Part shown: one piece after another, positions 32,790 through 43,439 of the stretch
How positions within the stretch are numbered: the stretch's first letter is position 1
Layout: the number at the start of each line of letters is the position of its first letter
Assembly: GCA_963281155.1 (NCBI GenBank)
Contig: CAUJLY010000005.1
Span: 2,292,646 to 2,356,645 of the forward strand
Reading direction: 5' to 3'
DNA length: 64,000 nt
DNA from: Rhabditophanes sp. KR3021
Taxonomy: Eukaryota > Nematoda > Chromadorea > Rhabditida > Alloionematidae
Translations under genes and position numbers: made by a program
Notes under the pieces: generated by a model
Seen by the model: only the letters and a program-made list of their open reading frames with translations
What the model was told of the DNA's origin: nothing
Databases searched by the model: none

Positions 32790-33521
32790 TTATGGTGCAG
32801 TAGTGGATGATAAAGTTTCATTATCACGTCTGTGTTCACCATGACCTCCTTGATTATTGTTCCCATTCCAATCTTGTCCACTTCTTTCTCCTTGATTTTG
32901 ACTGTTTCTTCCTTCTTGTCTGTAAGCTTCTGAATGTTCATGGCTATCTTCAAATCCTCCTCTTTGTCCCTTGAATCCACCTCTATGGATAAATACTTTT
33001 TCCAGAACCTTTAAATCATCTTTATTTGCGTTTTTTATAATAGTTTCAGTTTCATTTCTCATTACACTAGGACTCAAATCTCCATTTGTGAAAATATTTT
33101 CAAGACTTGTAAAAAGAGTCATTTGAGTTGTAGTTAAATTGGCAGCAGCTACAGCAGCATCAACTTTACTTTTGATTTCTGCGATATCGGCTGTCATATC
33201 AGCTTTGAATGTAGCATAACCGGACTAAAAATATTTGTAAACAAAATAATTATTTTATACTCTTACTTGAACACCTTCACCAGAATCACCAGCAATAACA
33301 GCATCCAAAGCAGAAGACTTGGCATTTCTACTTAAAGTACCATTTTTCATAATGCCTTTAAATTCAGTTTTAGTAGTTTCAGTAGCATTAGCTAAGAAAA
33401 ATGGACCACGACCTTCCATTTCATGACCATGTTTTTCTCCACGCATTCCTTCTTCTCCTTGAGGAAAAGCTAATAAAGTACTAGCAAGAGCAAGAACCAA
33501 TAAAATATTTTTAGATTGCAT
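32790..33521 (-). CDS. Secreted DUF148 (SXP/RAL-2-like) protein, 229 aa
   Basis: Exon 1 (33521-33267) and exon 2 (33224-32790) have the same phase-0 intron as the paralogue at 25874-26549. The signal peptides are nearly identical (MQSKNILLVLALASTLLA here). The domain reads FFLANATETTKTEFKGI, NGTLSRNAKSSALDAVIA, then TKSFKAD-type helices and LTTTQMTLFTSLENIFTNG. The tail is longer than in the paralogue, with Gly/Gln/Asn/His-rich low complexity (RGGFEDSHEHSEAYRQEG; WNGNNNQGGHGEHRR), and ends SSTTAP, like STTQAP in the paralogue. A TATA-like CTATAAATG lies about 60 bp upstream. The tail differs most between the two, so it evolves faster than the helical core. Confidence 0.8.
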
Positions 33522-33599
33522 GTTAATAAAGAATAGATGTGTAATTGTATATGATTTATTTCATTTATTTATTCTACATTTATAGTGACAAAATGTTGT

Positions 33600-33999
33600 T
33601 GGTCTATTTAATTATGTGCCTTAATTACAACTTCATGAAACAGATAAAACATATTATTTTTTAAAAGCTTATTGCCTATCTACTTTGTAGTAGTTATGTG
33701 TTTTGGTTGTTGATGATGTATCAACATAGATGAGTGATTGTTTATTATAACAGAGCTTGTTTTGTAAATAGAGCATTATGACGACATACTTAATACCATA
33801 AATTGAGTGAGTACTTGCTTTATCACGTGAACATCATTAATTACTAATGAATGAATTTTACGGAGGATTCAAGATTAATCTTTATCAAAATGATCTACAT
33901 CTTTAATTAAATTCAACATTAAAAAATAACTGATCAAAAGTATATTGTCAAATTATGCGTCATTATCTTGCTCATGTTATTAAATGTATACATTTTTAC
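33600..33999. other. Intergenic, no gene seen
   Basis: AT-rich. The downstream exons of the partial gene at 34000-34436 might be expected here, but none was recognised. Confidence 0.4.
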
Positions 34000-34436
34000 C
34001 TGATGTACATAATCAGGAACTATTTCATTGAAATTATGTAAATGGCCCTCAATTAAAACGTTTATTAATTTGAAAGAAGGACATTTGTTGAAATCATCTT
34101 CAAGTATCTCATTGTCGTAGAAAATGTAGGACTTGTAATGTTCAGAGCCGTGAGTGCTTAGGAAGAAGACTGTTGAAGTCGATATGAAACAATATTATGT
34201 TTAACATTTTTAAATTGCGACTTCACATTTACTATATGATTTTACCATTCAGTAAGTTTGATTCAATATCAGCTACAGCAACATTTTGACTTGGCAATTG
34301 AACAGGCAGACGATAAACAGTAACATCTTTATAAAGCATTGGATATTCAATTTTGCAGTTTTTTCCATAATCTGGGACTTTTTTGTCTTTCTGATGACTT
34401 AAACATTGGGATACTTTGACTACTTTATCTTTATAT
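34000..34436 (-). CDS. Partial gene of unknown family, two exons
   Basis: Exon a (about 34436-34246) reads CLSHQKDKKVPDYGKNC, EYPMLYKDVTVYRLPVQLP and NVAVADIESNLLN, with donor GTAAAA. A 76-bp intron ending CAACAG leads to exon b (34169-34000). Exon b reads VFFLSTHGSEHYKSYIFYD, EILEDDFNKCPSFKLINVL and EGHLHNFNEIVPDYVHQ up to a GTAAAA donor. The exons join in phase 1, and exon b ends in phase 0. Neither the first nor the last exon was found, so the gene may be truncated. I do not recognise the family. Consistent phase across the junction is the main reason to believe it. Confidence 0.55.
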
Positions 34437-34493
34437 TAATTTATACGAGATTAAAGAGAACAGAAATAATACTTGTTTATAAAGCATTGTTAC

Positions 34494-34800
34494 AGACATT
34501 AAGAGACTTACAAAAGCCCAAAAATTATCTAAGGGAGAAACGATTAAAGGTTGTGAAGCATTAGATAGATTCTATGAAGCAATCAATAGCCCAATTTTAA
34601 AGGTGACAATATAACCTAAAGCACATCTTCTCATCCGTCACATCAAAAATAAGATCTCTTTATATTTTAGCAAACAGACAATTGAATCTATCCATGCTTC
34701 TATGAATAAGAATATGTTTAGGACTGCAACGTTTGATGAAAAGCTGCGTTTCGAAAACATTTTAACTTATCACAAATGGTTGGTTTTGATGATAAAAAGG
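34494..34800 (+). CDS. Possible exon pair of unknown gene
   Basis: After a CAG at about 34493 one frame reads DIKRLTKAQKLSKGETIKG and LDRFYEAINSPILK up to a GTGACA donor. After TATTTTAG at 34670, another frame reads KQTIESIHASMNKNMFRTA and LRFENILTYHKWLVLMIKR. The two parts do not join in phase, so this is either a frameshifted pseudogene or a wrong splice choice. The family is not recognised. Confidence 0.3.
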
Positions 34801-34959
34801 TTTAGAATTAGTGTCAAAAATAGAATAAAAATAGGTGTTTTGGAGTTTAATATATCTTCTTTAATAATGTGCAATTTTTCTAGAAAATTTGATTTAGATT
34901 CAGAATCTTGCAGACGGCCTATCCCTACTCAAATGAGTCTTTGTTTTTATACATAAAAG

Positions 34960-35950
34960 TTTTAAATGCATATTTCTAACTTACCATCAATAAATCCATC
35001 ATAAGATTAATAAAAAAAGAAATTAAATTGTTCATGTTTTATAGATAGTATTTACAGCTAGAGCTTTGTACATGTAAATATATTTATAGAAGCCATAATT
35101 AATATTTGAAAAAATAATAGAATGAATGTTTTATGTCACAAGCATTACTCAGAATAAGTAAGACAACTACGAGTTACGTATCCATATGATAAATAATCAA
35201 ACAGACGAGATAATCAAGTTGCTAATTGTAAAGTAATACCATCTTTAATACGTATATTATATATTGTATTCTAATTTTAATGTATTTATTATACATAACT
35301 GTGATTAAGATAATAAATCAGAGTACCTCTGGTTCTGTTATTATGTCTGTTGATACTCGTAAGGAACTAAGTGCCTTTCTTTCAATTTTAACTTGTTGAC
35401 ACATCAATTCACCATTTCCCTACAAATTGCTTACATCGTACACTTCTTTTGTATTTCATTAAAGTTGTGTCTTAACCAATTAAATAAATAATACTAGACA
35501 CCCGCCTGCTACTCTAATACAAAATTAGCAACAATCATAATATTTTCATATTTTTTAACCTTAGTTTTTGTTAAATAGATCATTGATCTTGCATATTAGT
35601 TTTTTAAATTATTTAAGAGCAACCCTAATGAAACACAAACATTTTTCTTGTATAAATAGATAAAGAATAAAAATGTAAATACAATTATTTAAAATATATT
35701 TCAAAAGTTCACACTCATTTTTATACTCATACTTCTTAATCATCACTCTGAAATAAGTCCAATCCCGTCATGCATCAATTCATCACACAAATGACTCACA
35801 TACATAAACACAATACTAATAGATACACCCTTATCATTGTCCATGAATTTATTTAATCATGGGGAACACTAATCGAACTAATATATAAGGGTACAATTTT
35901 AAAGATTAGATCATACTTTTAAAGTTTATTCAAAACCAATTTTACGAACT
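34960..35950. other. Intergenic; TATA-like box near right end
   Basis: AT-rich. ATATATAAGGG at about 35880 probably serves the small gene at 35954. Confidence 0.45.
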
Positions 35951-35953
35951 ATT

Positions 35954-36187
35954 ATGAATTACTCAGGATATTACGGTCAAGGTTACCCACCAATGATGCC
36001 AGCTATAGCTGAAATTCCAGTACCAGTTCCAGTACCTGTTCCTAGTATGATGCCAATGGGAATGCCTTATGGGCAACCTATGTATCCACAATATTATGGA
36101 GGTGAAATGTATGGAAATAGATATTATGAGGAGTATGAGGGTTATGGACATCACCATCATCATCATGGACATCATCATCACTGTTAA
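35954..36187 (+). CDS. Small Tyr/Pro/Met/His-rich protein, 77 aa
   Basis: A single short exon. It starts MNYSGYYGQGYPP, has alternating valine-proline (IPVPVPVPVPSMMP), a Met/Tyr/Gly-rich middle (MGMPYGQPMYPQYYGG), and ends GYGHHHHHHGHHHHC. There is no signal peptide. The histidine clusters and terminal Cys could bind metal ions. The Tyr/Gly/Pro composition resembles low-complexity cuticle, eggshell or condensate-forming proteins. A TATA-like box (about 35880) and AATAAA (about 36229) frame it, which argues for a real gene. An SL RNA gene lies on the opposite strand just downstream. The function is unknown. Confidence 0.65.
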   Translation: MNYSGYYGQGYPPMMPAIAEIPVPVPVPVPSMMPMGMPYGQPMYPQYYGGEMYGNRYYEEYEGYGHHHHHHGHHHHC

Positions 36188-36265
36188 ACACATGTCTCTG
36201 TATTGTTTTATTCCTATTTTAACTATTAAATAAAACTCATATAAATTATTCCATATTGTCTTATT

Positions 36266-36357
36266 AGAAAACTTTTTTGCTTTCATCCCAAAATTTGGTA
36301 ACAGTATTCATATCGAATCCTGAACGCATACTAACCTCAAACTGGGTTTTTTAAACC
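36266..36357 (-). ncRNA. Spliced-leader RNA gene, copy 3
   Basis: On the minus strand, the 22-nt leader (36357-36336) is identical to that of the copies at 6.3 and 6.5 kb, and the GTTAGT donor and following body are almost identical. The Sm site AATTTTGG is at 36295-36288. The last hairpin, GAAAGC...GTTTTC, differs in sequence from copies 1 and 2 but keeps pairing. The upstream region shares CTTCCGA, TATAAAAG and ACTAAGAC with them while the rest has diverged. It is therefore a dispersed, independently maintained SL gene. Confidence 0.9.
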
Positions 36358-36412
36358 GTCTTAGTCTACTTTTATCATTCTTTTATACACATAGATGGCA
36401 AATTCGGAAGCA
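36358..36412 (-). promoter_or_regulatory. SL RNA upstream element, copy 3
   Basis: CTTCCGAATTTGCC lies about 50 bp before the transcript start and ACTAAGAC directly before it. The blocks shared with copies 1 and 2 define the likely core promoter. Confidence 0.6.
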
Positions 36413-36514
36413 GAACTTTGTATTAGCGCAAACTTACATTAATTAGAGTTAAAACAAAAAATGTAAAGTAATGGCAAATAACTACTATTAAAATAAGGAA
36501 ATGTAAAGATACAA

Positions 36515-37150
36515 ATGAAAATATACTTATTTGTAATAACTGTTATCTTGTATAATGTAACTCAAATGCTTAATCAGTATACGATTAAACAAGCCAATTC
36601 ATATATATTTTTTCTCACGGTCCTGTTACTTACATACCAAAGAATATTATGTTGGCATCGTTGTTATCTGAAACTCAACTTGGTATAAATCAATTGTTAA
36701 GCAATTTAATTGTATTTTTATATCGTTATTTGTTGATTATGAGGTAAGTTTTGTAAACTGTAATTATATGATATTATTACATATAGAGGATACTGTTTAA
36801 CAAGAACTCAATTTTTTGCATAAGTTATTATTAATCTTTTAAGAAATACCATTATTTGTGTTAATGTCAGTAGAATTGATACTATCGAAATTTGTATGAA
36901 CAGAAACTTAATATCATCTAGATTTATAAGCAACACGAATAACCAAAATGTTGAATCTTTTTTAGTCTTCAATCCAAACTCATGTATTTCTCATATGTAC
37001 TTGATATATGTGATATGTATATTTTTAATAATATTTATTGAATTATTAACGACTTGTACAAGAAAACTTCAAAAACAGTTAACACTTGTAACCATGCTTA
37101 TTCATGTAGTTAACCACTATTATTTCTCGCAACAACGATCACATATGTAA
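36515..37150 (+). pseudogene. Decayed STR-type chemoreceptor, fragment 1
   Basis: The first part reads MKIYLFVITVILYNVTQML, then a shift, MLASLLSETQLGINQLLSN and IVFLYRYLLIM up to a GTAAGT donor. After an ATATAG acceptor it reads GYCLTRTQFF and breaks. A later frame carries IYVICIFLIIFIELL and LTTCTRKLQKQLTLV, the TM5-loop signature of the Str superfamily. Several shifts and stops make it nonfunctional. It is clearly related to the next fragment at 37388. Confidence 0.6.
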
Positions 37151-37387
37151 TTTTTATTTTAATGTTTCTTAGAAATACCAAAGAATATAAATATAGACAT
37201 ATAATTATTCTGTCTAAGGCAATTTCATTAATTAATTATGAATGAATCGTACCATTTTTTTGTATCAAAATATTGTGATCCAAATTCAAATAACATACAA
37301 GATTTATTTACTTCATAACAAAAGCTTTTTTAAAAGTTAGATATTAAATATTAAGAGTGATATTTCAATTATTTGTTATAATTTACA

Positions 37388-37910
37388 ATGCTAAACACGA
37401 TAATTTTAGACAAGTCTAGCAATTATGTTCATTATTTAAAAGAAGCGTTATCTATAAATGACAAAACTGTTTTCATTTTGGGTTCAACTTTAAACATTCT
37501 TCTATTTTATATTTCTATTTCTATAAAAATGGCAGAAATCAAAAAATACAAACGTATAATATATTTATCTATAATGACTGATATGTTTTACATCATCACT
37601 CGAATAACAAACCAAATGGTCATAGAACAATCAAATTCATATGCATTTGTTATTGTCATGGCTTATCATCGTATTTCAATCAAAATTTAATGATGGCATC
37701 AATTTTAGGGGAAATTCATGCTACCACGATAGAATTGTCTAATAATTTAGTTGGCTTTTTATACCGTTACTTACTAATTGTTGAGTAAGTTTTGTTTCAT
37801 TCAAATTATTTCACATTTTACAGAGGCTACTGTTTAACAACATTTAAATTCGTATTTTTGATTTTTATTAATATTTTATGGAGCAGTATAATACACACAT
37901 AACTACATTG
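37388..37910 (+). pseudogene. Decayed STR-type chemoreceptor, fragment 2
   Basis: Reads LSINDKTVFILGSTLNILLF (TM1), IYLSIMTDMFYIITRITNQ (TM2) and SYAFVIVMAYHRIS. After a shift it reads MMASILGEIHATTIELSNN and VGFLYRYLLIV up to GTAAGT. The next exon starts GYCLTTFKFVFLIFINIL and stops. Block by block it matches fragment 1, so the two are a tandem duplicate pair. No TM5-TM7 was found. Confidence 0.6.
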
Positions 37911-37920
37911 ATTTAAAAGT

Positions 37921-40024
37921 GCAAGGCTGTAGACTATGCTGATTAGATCTTAGGAATTTAACTATATCTGGTTTAGTAACTGCATTTTGAGCATCAATGG
38001 ATATGTCTATTGTACTCCACCTAAATTGCTATTCATTTAGGATAATATAGCAATTTCCTTTGGCCATGTTATTCATTATGTTTTTACACCACCATTCGTA
38101 TTCAATGGTAAATTAAAATGTACAAACATATTAACTCATTTTTTTAAATTTATGTACTTGGGCTTTTGAGTATTGATTTAACTATTCTTCCGAACAATAT
38201 TTAAAATATGATTTAGGAAATATTTATGAAAGTATTGTTAATTTTTCACTCTTTGCATTTCACACAAGGATTTGTTAGTATTATTTATCTGACTCTAAAC
38301 AATACCTTTGAGTCTATTATTTTAAAATGGGTGAAATGCGTGTTTGGACAAAATAATAAGATTAGTACCTTGAATAATTATTTTGAAACTCTAAGTTAAT
38401 GATTGGTTACCATGTATATTAAGGAAAAGTATATTTGTTTCATGCCATATGTAGTCTTAAATTCAATTGCTAAAGATAAAAATATGACAATCAAAGTTAA
38501 ATGGCTAACTAAAATTAGCTTTAAATAAATTATTAAAATATGTTATTTGATTGTATTCATTAATTTTACAAACATCGTAAATAGAAGGTATGTTTTTATC
38601 CAAGTACAGGATATGTGTAATGATGATATAACTTAGTTCTTTTGTGCGAGACTTTGTTTTGAAGGAAGTTTACATTGAATTTATTTAAGTAGAAGGAACT
38701 AAACAAAAATGTGCCTGATAAATTTCAAAAGTATTATCAATAAAATGCACTAACGTTATTTTTCAGTGTAAATAAGCACATCCGTCAAGTGTCGTCAAAA
38801 TAAAAAAGTGAAACTTGCAAGTAGGCAATATAATACTTTTCACATGTAAACAATCTTATCCCAGTTAAAATGACTTTTTTTAATAAAGTGATAGCTTATG
38901 AAATCCAATATATTTTACATAATCTGCTTTGAGTAATGTCAAAGATGTTCAAATAACAACTTCCTACATTGATTATTAAATTCAATTGATGTATTATTGT
39001 TGAAGTTTATTTTTCAAAATTATAATATAATAATGAAAGTTAAATATTTAAATATGATTGCCTCTAAAATTACACAATAATTAATTTTGTAACTTACAAA
39101 ACGAATTTATAACAAATTTCTACTGCGTTCACTTTATTTATTTGAATTAATAAAGATTTTTGTATTTTCAATCCAATCGTACTTTTTTGTCTTAAAGTCA
39201 CATTGAAAAGAAGGAAAACAACTCCAGGAATGCCATGAACTAAAATTATTAATATACATTTTTAATCAAAAATCCATCCAATTTGTGCTGCTATAAAAAA
39301 CCAATCTAGTCCATAAATAAATTGCATAGATGAATGAAGAAAAGATGTAAATCCAGGAACAAAACAAATTAATATTTTGTAATGTAAAGTCTCCTTGATG
39401 TTTTATTTAATGTCTGAGTTTTTCCCGAATTCTGGAAATTTGTGATAGATATGCAAGAATAAAAAATATTCATGTACTATTAAAAAAACAGTGTTATTGA
39501 AATGTAAATGATAAAAAAGATACAATAAGTAAGCTGTAAATAAAATCACATAAACGTTTTAGTGCACATATAAAGTGCTTTAGTAACTTAGAATGTGCGC
39601 ATTTATGCCAAATACTACAATCAGAATAACACGAATGGTGTCACTTGTAGATTATTTTTAAGTATAAATAAAGATATTTTGAAAAGTATTAAATATGGCA
39701 TTTAATTTTTCAAATCCAAAACTTCAGTACATAATATAAAATTAATTTATTTGTTGATAATATTTTATTAGAGATTTTTCATTCATATTTTTTGGAAGAT
39801 TTCATTAATGAATTTGAATATATGTAATTTCAAAGTGTTGTTTAAATAAAGTTAATTTGTAGTCTTTCAATTAATACAGATTAAAGAAAGTCCATTTTTG
39901 ATTTTAATCATATGACATATGTATGTCTTTTCTAAATCTCCAATTTTTGTGTTTATTTTGAAGTGTAATTATATATTCTTTGCAAATCAAATTTTCTTTA
40001 ATCGTATTTTTGAGTTTATTTTAG
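37921..40024. other. Long AT-rich intergenic stretch
   Basis: I see no gene or clear repeat in about 2 kb. The downstream exons of the decayed receptor may once have lain at its left end. Confidence 0.5.
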
Positions 40025-40202
40025 GCCGAGTCTAGCAAAGGTGCAAGACTAGACCGACCAACGAATGATTTGAGCAAGCCCAAAAACATTCAAGTCCCAA
40101 AAATAGTTCAATCACATAATCCTCGTAGAGGATTTTACTGCGATGAAACAGTAAAGAACAGATACTACACTTTGATCTGAGCTAAAAAGCTCGAGAAGCG
40201 AT
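40025..40202 (-). ncRNA. U2: U2 snRNA
   Basis: On the minus strand the 5' end reads ATCGCTTCTCGAGC...GCTCAGATCAAAG, then TGTAGTATCTGTTCTT, the near-universal U2 segment containing the branch-point recognition sequence (GTAGTA). Stem-loops IIa/IIb follow, then a U-rich Sm-like site (ACTATTTTTGGG). The 3' domain (GGGCTTGCTCAAATC ... GGTCTAGTCTTGCACC) matches the GCTTGCTC and TTGCACC loops of other nematode U2 genes. The length of about 178 nt is normal. The 3' end is estimated. U2 base-pairs with the branch point in the spliceosome and is also needed for trans-splicing. Confidence 0.93.
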
Positions 40203-40209
40203 AACCATA

Positions 40210-41480
40210 TACAAATCTGCAGTAATATAAACATACCCATGCGTTCAGATTGGATGGGTTAGATTTATGTAAATGAAAAGAGGTGCAGCAATGACTTATA
40301 CATAAAAGGGATATTATTGTTTGTTATACAGTCACCACCAAAACTAAGTAATATGAGCCAAAATAATTATAATTATAGTTCACGAGTTGCTATAGTTTCA
40401 ATACTACACTAGGATATGATTATTAATGGAATTGAAGTAGGGCTATTAAATAATTGTTTTGAATTAACAAATGGTTGAATTAAAGCGTTTGAATCAACAG
40501 TTTTTAAAATTCGACTTGTCCATTGTGAATAAAAAACAGTTATTAAAATATTGTCCGAATTTAGATAATAGATTGGCGAATTGCAACTTAATTTTTGCCA
40601 ATTTTGCCAGAAACCATATTTCTATTGATTGACATAATATTGAAACGTTTTTTTGGCTTGCTCAATAAGCTAAAGTTTTTTGATTTAAATGATACATTTT
40701 TTAACTTCAGTTACTTCGAATAATATACTGGCTTTTCTTGAAAGTATCTTTAATCTCAAGACAATGGACTCACGCATTTATATTTTTAGACATCATAATT
40801 TTTAACTCTATTTAGATTATCAACAGTAATTTCTTACACAGAGCCAATGAATGTTCAAATGCTAAATTATTATCTTGAATTATTGAATGTTGACAGAAAT
40901 AAAAAGTCATTTATTAACACTTTTTAACACATTTTATTAACAATGAATTTGACTACACAAATAAATCATTATTGAATTGGTTCAAGATTTAAACCCAAAC
41001 TACAATCTCCCTACACAAAGGAAATTGCTAAAAAATTACAGCCTTAATTTTTTGATGAACTTGATATAACTTTTGAGAAAAAAATGAACGATATAAGTTT
41101 ATTTATTTTAATGTTTAATTAATTAATTGTAGAAGCCTTTTGCTGTTTGCTTGAACCAAATTCTTTCGAACTACAAGACTGTTTATTCCATTTCATTAAA
41201 TCTTTTGGAAAATTTCCAAATTAATCAGCAGACAATTGGTTTCATGATTATAAATTCAAAGGATCTTGGTGATTTCCGTCTGATAGTCAATGAAATAATA
41301 AATGAATTTGCAAATGGTCGAACATATCGTTTTGTTTCAGGAAACCCACACATCTCTTCAGATTATTTTAAATTCTATCTCATCTCGAGGATGGCTTTTT
41401 TTATATTCTCTATTTTTAATAATGAGTCATAATATGTCTCGAATATATTTGTATGATAGTATAAAGTAAAAAATAATTAT
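40210..41480. other. Intergenic; weak coding signal at 41151-41432
   Basis: Mostly AT-rich. At 41151-41432 (+) a 93-codon frame (YKTVYSISLNLLENFQINQ; SKDLGDFRLIVNEIINEF) could be an exon of an unknown gene, but I found no splice partners and do not call it. Confidence 0.35.
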
Positions 41481-41491
41481 AAAAAATTAAA

Positions 41492-41890
41492 ATGGAAGAA
41501 ACATTAAAAACAATTTTTTTGGTATTTTTTTGCTGTATTGGTGTGATCCTTCATGCTATATGTATTTATTGTTTACTAAATTTTAAAGTTTTCAAAAATT
41601 GCTTTGGTTTTATTTGTTTGAGCGTATCAATTGCAGAATCATTGATTATAATTACAATTGCCTTCATTCTTTTGTATGATTTTGAAACAGATATTACAAG
41701 TGCTTTCGAAATCACACTTTTAAAAAGATTGGGTGGAGTTTTAATGATATTTTTATGGCGTTTTATTGCTTTTGCCCATTTATTTATTACTATAAATAGA
41801 ATAATTGCAGTATTTTTTGGCACTTTTTATTACAAGAAATTTGACACAAGAGTTTTAGTATTTTATATATTACTAAATCTAGAAATCCTT
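41492..41890 (+). pseudogene. Truncated Srx-type chemoreceptor
   Basis: The gene starts cleanly at MEETLKTIFLVFFCCIGVI (TM1) and continues through FGFICLSVSIAESLIIITI (TM2) and GGVLMIFLWRFIAFAHLFI (TM3). TINRIIAVFFGTFYYKKF follows, the NR-x-x-A-x-F motif typical of Srx-family nematode receptors. The reading stops making sense after VLVFYILLNLEI near TM4, where a GC-rich foldback sequence begins. About 130 of the roughly 300 expected residues remain. The rest of the receptor was not found before the transposase at 42081. Confidence 0.7.
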
Positions 41891-41896
41891 CGGTAC

Positions 41897-41974
41897 CTAA
41901 GTGGGGGTCGTCCCTTGAGGCTTCGCCTCTGCGATCCTCCAATTCCTAATTGATATGAGCCATATCCCACTTCG
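41897..41974. repeat. GC-rich foldback sequence interrupting the receptor
   Basis: AAGTGGG (41899-41905) is matched by CCCACTT (41966-41972). Inside lies a tight hairpin GAGG-CTTCG-CCTC (41917-41929). This patch is much richer in G and C than its surroundings. The CTTCG loop is the same as in the hairpin at 50893-50911 in the rDNA spacer. Confidence 0.6.
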
Positions 41975-42080
41975 TGAATGAGTATATATTTTAATCAAAA
42001 AAGTAAAAGTTGAAACAATATTTAAAAGAGTTAGTAGTGTTGTATTATTTTGAAAAATATGTTGGTTAAAAGGTATATCA

Positions 42081-43432
42081 TCAATAATTCAAAATGCTCG
42101 AAATACGTGTTAAATATAAAAGTGGCTCAGTTTCGCAAAAAGACTTTACTATATTGGCAACTCTTTCGTTATTTATAACGTATTTGTTTTTGATCGACTT
42201 TTTCTCTTCAATTCCATGTTCCATTTGCTGAATTTTTAATTCAATTAATGCTTGATGTAGTTTTAGTTTGCGTGGTAGTTCAAGTATATTCGGGTGTGAT
42301 TTTTGGAACATGGAAGCAAATGCGTTATTGTTTCCTTCAGAAATATTATTAGTGCGATTTAATTTATTCTCAGCAGTTGAATACTTATTCCAATAAGTAG
42401 CATCGTATCTTGGTTTTTTACCCTCACCTATCCATGTAGTCTTAAAATACTTTAAAAATTTGTCTGAGTCTGGAATATCAGCTTTAGCCTTTTTAGATAG
42501 AATTTGATAGTATTCATTGACTTTTTCTACAAGAACAAAGGCTATTCCAATGAAGCATCTTAATAGGAGCGCAATATCGGCATCATCATTATATACTTTT
42601 GAGAGACCTGCTGACTGAATACTTCTCCATACTGCCTGAGCAAAGTGAAAGAAACACCCATTTATTTGAATATCTGGAAATGTACATTTGATGGAATTAA
42701 TGAGACCAAGTTCAAAGTCAACCGTCATGATCTCTAAAGCACTTTCACCATTAAAAATAACATCCACTATGTTTTCATAATACTCTTGGCACTTATCTTC
42801 AAGCAGGCAATATGCAAGAGGTAGATAAGTATCTTTATAATAACTGTGTACAACGATCATTTGGTAAAATTGCCCTGGAACAATTTTGAAAGTACCGTCA
42901 ATAAGAGCTTTTTTAGAATTTTTTAATTTCTGAATATTGTCATAAGTAGCAAAGATTAATATTCTTTTTCCATTAACATCATCCGTTTTGAGTCGTAATA
43001 TAAAAATAAATCTCCTTTGTCGGTTGTTAAATGTGTAGTGGGTAATACTATGTCGGAAGCTGAAGTGTTATTTGAGATATAAGGATCACCAGTATTAGCT
43101 TTCCTTTTCTTACTTATTGTTCTTGATAAAGTTGTAGTTGATGGCAACATTGATAGGATAGAGTCTTGGACATTGGTAACAGCTTTGGCAATTAAAATTC
43201 GAGGATTCTCCACTGAAGAACATGCGGATGCATAAACTTCGTCCTTTATTTTGTGGATGGATATTTTGGTGTGAACTGCACAATGATCATGATTGTTTTT
43301 AGCTTCAAAGATATTTTCATAAACTGTCCCACTTCCTTTACAGCCTCCTTTCCTGCTTCTTTCACAGCGATAAGCTACTCCTCCATTTGCTAAGTTCCTA
43401 TCTTTATAATAAAGAAATCCTCTGTGTTCCAA
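42081..43432 (-). mobile_element. MULE-type transposase with FLYWCH finger, frameshifted
   Basis: The N-terminal part (43432-42956) reads HRGFLYYKDRNLANGG, YRCERSRKGGCKGSGTVYEN and HDHCAVHTK, an FLYWCH-type zinc finger. One base in an AAAA run near 42972 shifts the frame. The protein then continues GKRILIFATYDNIQ, LIDGTFKIVPGQFYQM, IMTVDFELGLINS and INGCFFHFAQAVWRS, and NRTNNISEGNNNAF. These carry the Asp, Asp and Glu blocks and the C-x-F-H motif of Mutator-like (MULE) transposases. Apart from this shift the frame is open for about 450 codons, so the element is young or the shift is an error. The start is uncertain: the first ATG upstream is out of frame. Terminal inverted repeats were not found. 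Confidence 0.82.
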
Positions 43433-43439
43433 CTTGTTA

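Noticed and set aside
32717..32980. 87-codon minus-strand ORF with Glu/Lys/Asp-rich start
   Set aside because: An overlapping frame of the low-complexity tail of the DUF148 gene at 32790-33521.
35963..36286. 107-codon minus-strand ORF
   Set aside because: Antisense of the His-rich gene; the Met/Ile runs come from complementary CAT repeats.
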